Assembly: GCF_023159225.1 (NCBI RefSeq)
Contig: NC_063171.1
Coordinates: 38,843,378-38,907,377, forward strand
DNA: 64,000 nucleotides
From: Perognathus longimembris pacificus
Lineage: Eukaryota > Chordata > Mammalia > Rodentia > Heteromyidae
Reading direction: 5' to 3'
Below, in pieces: positions 10,581 through 22,500 of this stretch. How positions within the stretch are numbered: position 1 is the first letter of the stretch; every line of letters starts with the position of its first letter. The notes below the pieces were generated by a model. The model was not told the DNA's origin, searched no databases, and saw only the letters and a program-made list of their open reading frames with translations. The translations under genes were made by a program, and so were the position numbers.

Positions 10581-13500
10581 GTAGAACTATCTTATCTTCT
10601 TGGGTGTCAACATAGATACAGAGGTGTATTATACTCATGCAGTGAGATCCATTGCCCCAAAAGTAAAAACCTTAACTTTATGTTGAACACATTATGTGGG
10701 TTAGACATTTTGTTACGAGTCCCATATCAGCTGCCTCCTTACACCAAACTAGAAAGTGGGTTTTATTATCCATATTTTACTGATGAAACTGAGGCCCAGA
10801 AGAGTTAGGAAACTTGCATAACTCCACACACTTGTTGACAGAATCAGGACTTAGAACTAGTTCTGTTTTAACTCTGGAATCGTGCTTGAGTCAGTACAGT
10901 ATACAGTTGTTTGTGTACAGTGAGTGACAAATATTCACAGGGATGGAGACAGTTGATAGTCATAACCTTGGTTTCTTCTTTCCTAAGTTTTATATATGAG
11001 CAAATCAAAATTACACTGAAAGTCAATCTCAGCCAGAATAGCAGTCATCAATAAAATAAACAATCCTGTAATCCTAGCTACCCAGGAGGCTGAGATTGAG
11101 GATCTCAAAACCAGCTGGTTCAAAGCCAACCTGGGCAGAAAAGACTGTGAGAATCTTTATCTCCATTAACCACCAGAAAACCAGAAATGGTACTGTGGCT
11201 CAAAGTGGTAGAGTGCTAGCCTTGAGCTGAAAAGCTTAGGGATAGTGCCAGGCCCCAGGGGCCAGTGTTCAAGCCCCAGGGCCGCCAAAAAAAAAAAAAA
11301 AAAAAAAAAGGTGCAGGAGGAGAAAGTAATCTTCTTATATACTGTTGGTGGACATGTAAATTAGTGCTGCCACTATGGAAATGACTATGGAGGTTAAAAA
11401 AAAAAGGAAGAGAATTATCATGATTCTGCTATTATACCATTTCTGAGATGCAAAGGAATGTAATTCAGCATAGGATAGAATCATACAAGCATACCCATAT
11501 CTGTAGTAACCTATTCACAAAGCCAGAATAGAGAACTAGCCTTAGGTATTCATCAACTGACGAGTAAATAAAATGTGGTATGTAGACATAATGGAGTATT
11601 AGTCATGAAGAATTAAGTTAGGCCGTTTTTTAGGAAAATAGATGGAACTGAAAATAATTGTGTTAAGTGAAATAAACCAGACTAGACCTTTAAAAAAAAG
11701 TTGATGTGGGTATTTAAAAAGAGGGACAGTGAAGTGGAGGGAGGTAAATATGATTGAAATGTCTTACATACGTGTATGGAAATAGAATAAGGAAACCTGT
11801 TAAAAAATTGTTCACAAAAAGAGAAGGGAGGGGGCTGGGGATATAGCCTAGTGGCAAGAGTGCCTGCCTCGGATACACGAGGCCCTAGGTTCGATTCCCC
11901 AGCACCACATATACAGAAAACGGCCAGAAGCGGCGCTGTGGCTCAAGTGGCGGAGTGCTAGCCTTGAGCGGGAAGAAGCCAGGGACAGTGCTCAGGCCCT
12001 GAGTCCAAGGCCCAGGACTGGCCAAAAAAAAAAAAAAAAAAAAAAGAGAAGAGAGGGTAACAGTAATACAGAGTGAATTTGACCAGAGTATATCGTATGC
12101 ATGTATGGAAATATTACAGTAATATAGTACAGTTCTTTTTTCTTTTTTTTTTTTTTTGCCAGTCCTAGGCCTTGGACTCAGGGCCTAAGCACTGTCCCTG
12201 GCTTCTTTTTGCTCAAGGCTAGCACTCTGCCACTTGAGTCACAGCGCCACTTCTGGCCGTTTTCTATATGTGTGGTGCTGGGGAATCGAACCCAAGGCTT
12301 CATGTATACGAGGCAAGCACTCTTGCCACTAGGCCATATTCCCAGCCCTATAGTACAGTTCTTAAAAAGAAAGTTTACATATGAGTATTTATATGAAAAG
12401 GGATTTCTACTCACATTTATCCTCCCCTAGATTTGGCAAGAAACCCACCCTGAGTCCCCTTGCATGATTTATCCAGCTCTGCAAAAATAGTCAACAAGCA
12501 TTTGTGTTCCACCTGCTTCATCCATTGGGTATAATGACATAAAATTTCCAGTTAGCCCAGTGGGGCTGCTTATCTGTAATATTAGTCTTCAGGACGGTAG
12601 CTAGATTTGGCCTTGTTCCTTCTTTGGTCAATATAAACTAGATAAACCAAAAGAGAGGGATCATTTCTCCTTTGGAATACAAAGTAGATCGTAGGTTTGT
12701 AACAATCATTGAGGATGTAGCATACTATTGAAATAGTGTGTTTAGATAGGATGAGTCAATCTGAGAAGGCTTCTTGAGGAAGAAACACACTAGGACTTTC
12801 CTAGGTTGGCCTTGGCTTATATGCACTAACCTTCCAGTGAGGCTGCTGGCCTGATCCTCCCCTCCCTCTCACCAGGTCTCGTTCAACGCTGCGTCATCAT
12901 CCAAAAGGACCAGCATGGCTTTGGCTTCACAGTCAGTGGGGATCGCATTGTCCTGGTACAGTCTGTACGGCCTGGTGAGTGCTGCATTCCTCCTGTCTGC
13001 AGTGGTTCTTTAAAGGCATGTTGTATGTTGAAAGTGCTAGACTTGGAGAGTGTATGCTTTGGGGAGCCCGGGGGCAGTGGGGGGGGGCAGGAATGAATTA
13101 CTTTAGGGCTAGTCCCCACAGATGTCTGGGGAAATTCTGAAATGCTGAGCCATTTCATAGCTGCTTCCTCAGTTGGAAAGTGGAAAATGAACTGAATAGC
13201 CCTTAGGTCATCAGGCAGATGCCTAATTGCCATCAAAGAGAATGCTTTGTACTAGGTTAATGTTGTCATGGAGGAATCAAAGGCTCTCTTCCTTTCTGCT
13301 TATCTTTACATTACCTGGCTATGGGTATACATGGTCACTTTCCTCTAGATTTACATATGGCCTGGGCACACAGGTCCAAATTGTCTTAAAACATATTTAC
13401 AATCAATTGACTTCAAGTAATAAATTACCAAAGGATAAATTATGTTTGTTGGGCATTAGGTCAGATGAAACATTTGGAAATTTATTTGGGATTTGAGATA

Positions 13501-16500
13501 GTCATTTCCCTTCTCATTACTTTAGGAAGCCTTTTTAAGGAAAACAAGATTTCAGGAGTAGTCTAAAATACGAAAGTGAAAAACAGATCAGCAGAGTAAG
13601 AATTTGGTGAGAAGAGAGTGAAGAGTCATTTTCATGGACAAATCCATTATGTGACCAGCTATGTACAGCAGAGCTGTGAACAGTCATAGTTCTGTTATAT
13701 GCCAAGTAATAGAATCATTATTCATGATCCTGTGAAGATGACAATCAGGAGAGAGAACAGCAGGTTCAGGAGAGCATAAAGCAGGTATTCCTAAAAGAGG
13801 TGAACTACAGTGTAGCAAATAGGATAGGGCCAGAGACATGGAGCATCATAGGCTTGGCATGTAGAATCTGGGAAAGGGCAGGGCTCAGGCTGTCATTTTA
13901 CCCTAGGGATAAGCAGAGAAAGAAAAATATACTTAAAGTATATTTTATGGAAAAAGACAGGATATGTTTATAGGAAAAGTAAAGAGAATTTCAAATAAAT
14001 GACCAAAATGAGATATATGGGTCATATAAGAATGAAAATAATTATGACTTCTTATATTTGGGTACTAACTTTTATCAGTGAGAGGTTTGTTTTTCCTATC
14101 CTAGGGTAAGGCTTGAAATTATAGTTTCATTCTTTGCTTTCCTTGTTTTTCAGGATTCCTGGACTAGGATGAGACAAAGCTAGTGGCACTGCCAATAACT
14201 TGTACTTTTTGCCTCTGTGGTCCATTAGATATAGAACGTCTGGGAACTCCTCCAATGAAGTGTGGATTCAGCCCCCCCTTAACTTTTCCCCCGCCACTTA
14301 GGCTGAGCAGAGTTAGACCCAGAGAGAAGAGAACAAAAAAATAACTTGCAATAAAATGTGGGCTGTGGAGTGTATGTGCGTGTGTTTGTGTTTGAGGAAG
14401 GAAAGCGGAAGAGATTTTATTTGATTGGCATTAAAATCACATGCAGTTCATGCTATCTTACCCACATACTAGATTACTCACAATTTCTCAAAGTATAGTC
14501 TGTGTTCTGTGTATATAATTACTGAGGCCATAGGATGATTGAAATCCTTGCTTCTGGGTCCAACCCCAGAAGTATTAAATCACTTACTACAAGAGGGCCA
14601 AGGATATACTTTTAAAAGTCATTTTAGCTATTGGAAGTACCTTATATTCACATATTCTAGCAAGCTATTTCTTCTCTGACTTTTCCTTCTAAATAACTAT
14701 GTTTCAAGCTATTTGCAGATACTTTTCCATAAGTAGCTTTTTTTAGATGAGGAGAATCTTGAATCCTGTACTGAGAAGCAAATTGGAATGTAGTCATTGC
14801 TACATTTTGTTTCCTTTATATACTTTGAAACATCTAGATATGCTTTGCAGGAATTTTGTTTTGATCAGCTGAATATAGCTTACCAGATTTAATTGATCAT
14901 CATGGGGAAAATTTACAAAATATTTTTATGCTTTTCACAAATCGTTTCAGCTGTAGATGTTTCTTGTGCTTCCTGAATATAAATTAGGTTAGGAACATAA
15001 ACCATTTAAAACTACATAGTGGTGAAAAACACTGAAACCATCAAGAACCTGAAAAGATCAAAAACAGGATCTTTTAGGCACCTCTTATCTATCATCAGAA
15101 ACCCTGAATCTGGGCCATTTTTAATGGAGAAACAATACATAATTTGCAACTCTTTTTTAAAAAGAAAATATGAATATCTTTTAAATATATTATTATTAAG
15201 GTGTTGTACAGAGGGGTTAATATCTTTAATGATATGAAACTTTAGGATATCTATGAAATTCTCATAGATAAGAACCACCATATTGAAAACTCTTAATCTC
15301 TTCGTCCTCTTGTCATCCTCTTCTCCCTTCTCCTTCTCTTTCCCTTCTTGTCTTGGGGCTTGAGCTCAGGCCCTGGATGTGCTGTTCCTCAGTTGTTTTG
15401 TGTCCCCCCCCCCCAGTCCTGGGGCTTGAACTCAGGGCCTGGACTCTGTCCCTGAGTCTCCTTGTGCTCAGGGCTAGCACTCTACCACCTGAGCCACAAA
15501 GCCACTTTTGTTGGCTTTCTCCCTGTGTATGGTACTAAGGAATCAAACCTAGGGCTTCATGCATACTAGGCAAGCACTCTGCCACTAAGTCACATTCCTA
15601 GCCTACGTTCCTGAGCTTTTTTGCTCAAGGCTAGCACTCTCCCATTTGAGCAAGTGCTCCACCTCCAGCTTTTTGGAGGCTAATTGGAGCTAGAGCCTCA
15701 TGAGCTTTCCTGCCCAGAACCACTAACATTTTAGTCTCCTGAATGACTAGGATTATAAGCATGAGTCACTAGCTGCTGGCCTCCAAAATTTGTTGTAATA
15801 ATTACTACTTTACTAATTATATTTAATCCAATAATCTTATTTTTTCCACTGGATAATAAGTTCTATTATCAGAATTTTGGAATGTAGCTAGATACATTTA
15901 AATAAAGTATACATATTCTTGCCAATTCTGCTTGCCTCCCATCTTGGCTGGCTGTCACACGTCTGGCCTCTGACCTAGATGGAAGAAATAGCAGCTGATG
16001 TGACCTTATACAGTCCTCTCTAGCTTAAAGGCCATTGTGTTTCTGGAGCAGAAGGAAGGTCCACCTACCAGTTAGCTGCTTCACACAGAGAAGTGAGATA
16101 AAATTTCAAAAGGGATGGCTGCCCAGGGGACCAAATGTAGATTTGGTAGACTTTGGGGGAAGTTCTGGGGTTCTACTGATTAGATCTTCTCCTTACAGGA
16201 GGTGCAGCTATGAAAGCTGGTGTGAAAGAGGGAGACCGGATTATCAAAGTAAGTAGTCCCAACACACACTTCACAAAAGAGGAGGCAGGTATAAAGGAGC
16301 ATTTCTGCCCTTGACCTGTCCTACAGACTTCTATTTGGATACCAGTTGTCATTAAATCAGGTGTTGCTACCAAAGGAACATCATATAAGAAGATGAAGAA
16401 ACTTAGGTCGGGTGTTTTAAAGTCTTATATTCATAGTCCATTTACAGGTTTTATTTTATCCCCATTTTGCAGATGACAAAATTTAAGGTTGAGAGGGAGG

Positions 16501-19500
16501 TGCCTTCAGATCTCAGTCTGATGGTCTTTCATACAATGCTGACTTCGGGTCCTTTGCTGTTTAAAACAACTGTGATTTGTCCTGCCTATTCAGGTCTATC
16601 TTTGCAACTTGGGGTCCATCGAAGCATCAAGGAAATCCTCTAGGCAGAGACACCTAGTCCTCTAGTAAGGAAGAAGCATATGGGCCAGTTGTGTGTAAGA
16701 TAAATGGTTGGGAAATATACACCAAAATAAATAAAGTGACTAAAGAAATGAACAGTTGATGACACACATCCCTGAAAACTTAGAAGCTAATGGTAGAAAT
16801 AAAACATAGCATGTGTGAACAGGAAAAAACTCAGAATGTGACTTTGAGAAAACATGTGACCAGAGCATTGGGAAATGGCTTCCTCAAGAGTGACATTGTA
16901 AACCTAAAAAAGAGCCCCTTTTCCAGCAGCATTTCTCAATATTATTTGTCCTTCCAACAGGTCAACGGTACCATGGTGACCAATAGTTCACACCTGGAGG
17001 TGGTGAAGCTTATCAAATGTGAGTTGGAGAGGGGTAACAAAATAAGTGACAAGTGGACTGAGGGAAGACAAGAGGGGATCTGCTGACCGAAGAGTCTTTA
17101 AAAGGAGACACTACTAGTCTCTCATCAGACATCTTAATTTTTTTTTTGGGGGGGGGGGCAGTCCTGGGCCGTGAACTCAGGGCCTGAGCTCTGTCCCTGG
17201 CTTCTTTTTTGCTCAAGGCTAGCACTCTGCCACTTGAGCCGCAGCGCCACTTCTGGCCATTTTCTGTATATGTGGTGCTGAGGAATCCAACCCAGGGCCT
17301 CATGTATAGGAGGCAAGCACTCTTGCCACTAGGCCATATTCCCAGCCCCAGACATCTTAATTTTTAACTCATTCACCTTTGCAACTCTGTTTAAACCATA
17401 TTCTACCAATAACACATCTCACTTAAATATTATTCTATCTCCTTTCCCATTCACAGACATTTCTCTTCACCTGGTTTCTATTTCATGGGGAGGGGAACAA
17501 AATAACTGTAGCCAGGAAGACCCCCAAATTAGGTATGCACAGATAATCAAATAGAGGCAACAAATATTGAAGAAGGGGTTAAAAGACTTAGGAAGTTGGT
17601 GCACAGCTGTAATTCCAGAACTCAGGAGGCTGAGGCAGGAGGATCTCCAGTTCAAAGTCAGCCTGGGTTACATAGTAAGACCACCCCTTCCCCCTTAAAA
17701 ATGGTCAGATAAGGTAACCCATGAGGAATGTTCCCAGATATTCAGGGGTAGATTTTGGTTGTGGTGGTTTCTACACGAAGAAAGGAGAAAAACTGGAGCT
17801 CTGCTGGTGCTCTGTAGAAATAGTTTAGGGCCTTAAAAGTGAGGATAAACTTAATCTATAGCACTATGAGCTTAATGAAAGGAGAAGGGGAAAAATGCTC
17901 CTTTAGAATGATGCTCAAGACAAGCTTCTCTTTGTTCTCTCCAGCTGGTGCCTATGTTGCACTGACCCTCCTGGGTTCTTCACCTTCATCTGTTAGTGTC
18001 TCTGGGCTCCAGCAGGACCCATCCCTGGCAGGAGCTCCTCGAATTACTCCTGTGATACCACCACCACCACCGCCTCCACCCCTGCCACCTCCACAACGCA
18101 TCACAGGACCCAAACCTCTGCAGGTAACGGTTTTCTTGGCTCTTTCTCTTCACTTTAGGGTCCCTTTGAAGATCTCCCCAGTGGAGATTAAATTAGGTAG
18201 GGTTGTGATAAGCCGAAACAAACCAGAAGACATGAACACCACTAAAGAGATGAACAAAAGTGAAGCCTGTACAATAGGATGTTCCATGCCTTAATACCTT
18301 CCTCCCCTGTAAATACATGGGAAGATTTATCAGATAACATTCAATGTGTTTCCTAAATGTGTGCAAGACTCTCTAGAGGTCCTCTGAGAATGTTTCTCGA
18401 TGGACAGAGTGCCTTTTCTAGGCATGGACATAGGCATCCATTAGAGACTATAGCCAGTTAAAGTTAGCACAGTGTGTTGTGAAGTCACAGATAGGGAACT
18501 GGCTTCCTAGAGAAAGAGGACTGACTACCTGAAGGAGTGGGATGTGAAGCGCAGTCCATAGAGGAAAGGAATCAGAAAAGAGTCAAAAGAGGACAGGATA
18601 GAGATAGATAAGCCATGGGAAGTAGGAGTTTCTGATTGTAAAGAAGACCAAGCCATTGTAAAGAAGACCAAGCCATCAAGTCTGTAGAGAAGTTAGAAAT
18701 TTGTATCAAAGGTGATTACAGCCAGTTTATATGAAGTTCAGGAGTAAAGTCAAAATAAGACTTTATGTTTATTGCACTCCAGCAAGGTACTGAATGTTAT
18801 ACAAAATGTGCTTTTGACTCAGATTCTACTCTCGGATGTTTTCTTACCTAAGAATCAGCAAATCCCAAACAGTTAAGTCTCACTATTACTATATTTTTCC
18901 ATTCCTAGGATCCTGAAGTTCAAAAACATGCTACCCAGATCCTCAGGAATATGCTGAGGCAGGAGGAAAAGGAATTACAGGTGAGGGGTGGAAGTGTGGC
19001 TTAGTGGTAGAGTGTTTGCCTTGTATGCATGAAGCCCTAGGTTCTGTTCCTCAGTACCACATAAACAGAAAAGACCGAAGTGGCTCTGTGGCTCAAGTGA
19101 TGGAGTGCTAACCTTGAGCACAGAGAGCTCAGGGACAAAGCTCAGGTTCTGAGTTCAAGCTCCAGAGCTGACAAAAAAAAAAAAAATACAGGTGAGTAAC
19201 TGTGGTAGACAGGCCATTGTCTTAGTGAAATAATACCATAATAGAACAATTTGCCAGAATATATGACTTAATTTAGAGACTATCTCCAATCATTGTACAA
19301 CCTCAAAAGTAAAACTTGGGGCTGGGAAAATTCTGATGTAATATATTGACATAAACTAATCAGTACTAATAGTACTGATAGAAGGATAGATTATAAATTA
19401 AAAATTAATCCATACATCTATGGTCAATTGATTTTTCAACAAAGGTGCCAAGACAATTCAGTGGAGAAAGAATAGTCTTTTCAATACATGGTGCTGTGCT

Positions 19501-22500
19501 GTCACAACTGGATATCTACATGCAGAGAATGAATTTGGACCCTTATTCTACTCATGTAGCAAAATTTAACTCAAAATGGATCAAAGACTTACATGTAAGA
19601 GCTAAAATTACTTATGAAACTCTTAGAAGAAAGGAGATATACCTCTTTATCATGTTGGATTAGCAATAGTTTCTTTGATATGACACTAAACACATAATCT
19701 TTGAAGCCATCCCAAGTACACAATATGTGAGACTCTTGGCTTCAGTTAACCAGCAAAAAGCTAGAACTGGAAGCATAGCTTAAGTGGTAGAGTGCCAGTT
19801 ATGAGTAAAAAGACTGAATGCTAAGCGTGAAGACTGAAGTTCAAGGCCAGTATGGGCATACAAAAAGTTAAATAAAAATAAAAGCACAACCTACAAATAT
19901 TGGCTATCTTTTTTTTTTTTTGGCCAGTCCTGGGGCTTGGACTCAGGGCCTGAGCACTGTCCCTGGCTTCTTTTTGCTCAAGGCTAGCACTCTGCCACTT
20001 GAGCCACAGCGCCACTTCTGGCCATTTTCTGTATATGTGGTGCTGGGGAATTGAACCTAGGGCCTCACGTATACGAGGCAAGCACTCTTGCCCCTAGGCC
20101 ATATCTCCAGCCCAAATATTGGCTATCTTAAGTTAAAACATTGTTCATGAAGAGACAATATCAAGAAATTAAGCCAGGCATCAGTGGCTCTTGCCTATAA
20201 TCCTAGCTACTCGGGAGGCTAAGCTCTGACGATCAAGGTTCCAAGCCAGCCGAGACAGGAAAATCCATAAGACTCTTTATCTCTAGTAAACTACTCAAAA
20301 AGCCTTAAGTGGAGCTGTGGCTCAAGTCTTTTATTAGATGCTAGCCTTGAGCAAAAAAGCTCAGGGACAGAGCTCAGGCCCTGAGTTCAAGCCCCAGGAC
20401 CGGCACAAAGGAAAAAAAATTGAAAGGACAGCCTATAGAATAGAAGAAAAATTTACAGATCACGTATGTGTTAAAGGTCCAATTACCAGAATACATAAAG
20501 GACTCTTACAACTCAGCAATAAAAAGACAACTCAATTAAAAATTAGGCAAGTGCTAGTCATGTAACTCAATGGTACAGTGTTTGTCTAGCATGTTAAGTC
20601 CTGTGTTTGACCCTCAGTCCCCTGAAAACAAAACTTTAGGATGTTCCTTAACACATTGTTTCTTAAAATTGATTTTTAGGGTATTTGTTACAAGCTTTAT
20701 TCTAAACAAGCACTCATGATTATACATTAATAAAAACACAAAAATGTCGAATTTGAGTAAACAGTTCCCTACAGGAGGCATTTAAGTGGCCTGTAAACAT
20801 ACACCTGCAAGGATTATGCCCACCAAAATGACAAGATACATTTCTTATCATTAGAATGGCTATAGCCAAAATAATGGAAAATGACGAGTGCTGTTAAAGG
20901 AGGTAGAGAAATCTGAGAAACACTTGCTTATTTTGCCTACATAGTCACTTACCCATATCCACTCCTCATGGTAGGAATGTAAAAATACTGCAGTTATACT
21001 GGAAAATAGACATTTCTTCAAAATACTTAATGCAGATACGATATAACCCAGCATATCCACTTCTAGATATACTCCTAAAAGAATTAAGGCATATTTTCAC
21101 ACAAAAAGTTCCACATGATCGTTCATGCAGTCTTATTTGTTATAGCCAAAAATAGAAACAACCCAAAAGTCTATGAACTGCATAGATAAGCAAAAGGTGG
21201 CATGTCCACACAATAGGCTATTATTCAGCCATAAAAAGGAATAAAGAACTGATACATGCTATAACATGGAAGAACCCTGGAAACAGCCAAGAGCCAAGCA
21301 CAAGTCTGTAAATTGACTCCTTTATGTGCAAGTATAAATATTGACTCTTATATAGTCACATTCTTGGTTATATAAAGTCAATTAGTGATGCTAGAGAGTG
21401 GAAGAAGGGAGAAATTAGCAGTCATTGATTACAGGTAATAGCTTTCTTATTGAGGTGATATAAATGTTCTGGAATTTGATCATAGGAATAGTTGCACAGC
21501 TGCAGAAATGAGCTTATATGAATTATATATTAATATATAATTATATACATACACATATATACATATGTACATATATGGGGGGGTTGATCTTGGGGCTTGA
21601 ACTCAGTGCTGGGACCCTGTCCTTAAGCTTTTTTACTCAAGGCTAATGCTCTACCATTTGAGCCACAGCTCCATTTCTGAGTTTGTTTGGGTTTTTTTGA
21701 GGCAGTTAATTGGGATTAAGAATGTCACAGGCGGGCTGGGAATATAGCCTGGTGGCAAGAGTGATTGCCTCGTATACATGAAGCCCTGGGTTCGATTCCC
21801 CAGCACCACATATATAGAAAAGGCCAGAAGTGGCGCTGTGGCTCAAGTGGCAGAGTGCTAGCCTTGAGCAAAAAGAAGCCAGGGACAGTGCTCAGGCCCT
21901 GCCCTGAGTCCAAGGCCCAGGACTGGCAAAAAAAAAAAAAAAAAAAGAATGTCACAGGCTTTCCTGCCTGAGTCGGCCTAGAACCATGATCCTCAGATCT
22001 CAGCCTTCTGAGTAGCTAGGATTATAGCATGAGCTACTGCTGCCTGGCTCAATTAAAATAAAAAAAATTCTAAGTGTCATAATAGCCCAAAAAAAGGAAT
22101 AATTATTTATTCAGTTATCAGAAGGCTTCATGAGGTGATGCCTGAGTTGGATTCAGTCTGCTGTGACTAGAACATTGAAACTAGCAGTGGGAGTGGTAGC
22201 TGGAAAGTAATTTGGTCATAAATATGAGGAGCTTGGAGTTTGTTCTGAAAGCATTGGGAATTCATCAAAGGACTTTGTGCAATGGACTAGCCACATTTTC
22301 AGATCAATGTTCTGGGCTGGCCTAGTAGTAAAGTACTCGCCTCGTATACATGAAGCCCTGGGTTCGATTCCTCAGCACCACATATATAGAAAAAGCCAGA
22401 AGTGGTGCTGTGGCTCAAGTGGTAGAGTGCTAGCCTTGAGCAAAAAGACGCCAAGGACAGTGCTCAGGCCCTGAGGTCAAGCCCTAGCACTAGCAAAATG

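Larger units (their letters stand above)
12975..16198 (+). other. ARHGEF11: ARHGEF11 intron 3
   Basis: About 12975-15345 is repeat-poor sequence in which I recognise no gene or mobile element. The last kilobase carries a nested SINE pair (separate entries). Confidence 0.7.

Noticed and set aside
11840..11915. tRNA-like A and B boxes.
   Set aside because: Part of SINE heads; no intact tRNA fold or isolated tRNA gene is evident.
15012..15281. Overlapping + and - frames in intron 3.
   Set aside because: AT-rich intron sequence, no homology recognised.
10489..18123. Assignment of the + strand gene to the paralogue ARHGEF12 (LARG).
   Set aside because: The PDZ domain alone is similar, but the proline run, linker, and C-terminal tail follow ARHGEF11.
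19445..19663. 72-codon frame resembling a protein.
   Set aside because: It is a decayed L1 ORF2 fragment inside an intron.
19821..20081. Open frames with recurring peptides such as MPRIHEALGSIPQHHIYRK at many sites.
   Set aside because: They are translations of the IDL-Geo SINE in various frames, repeated across the window; not genes.
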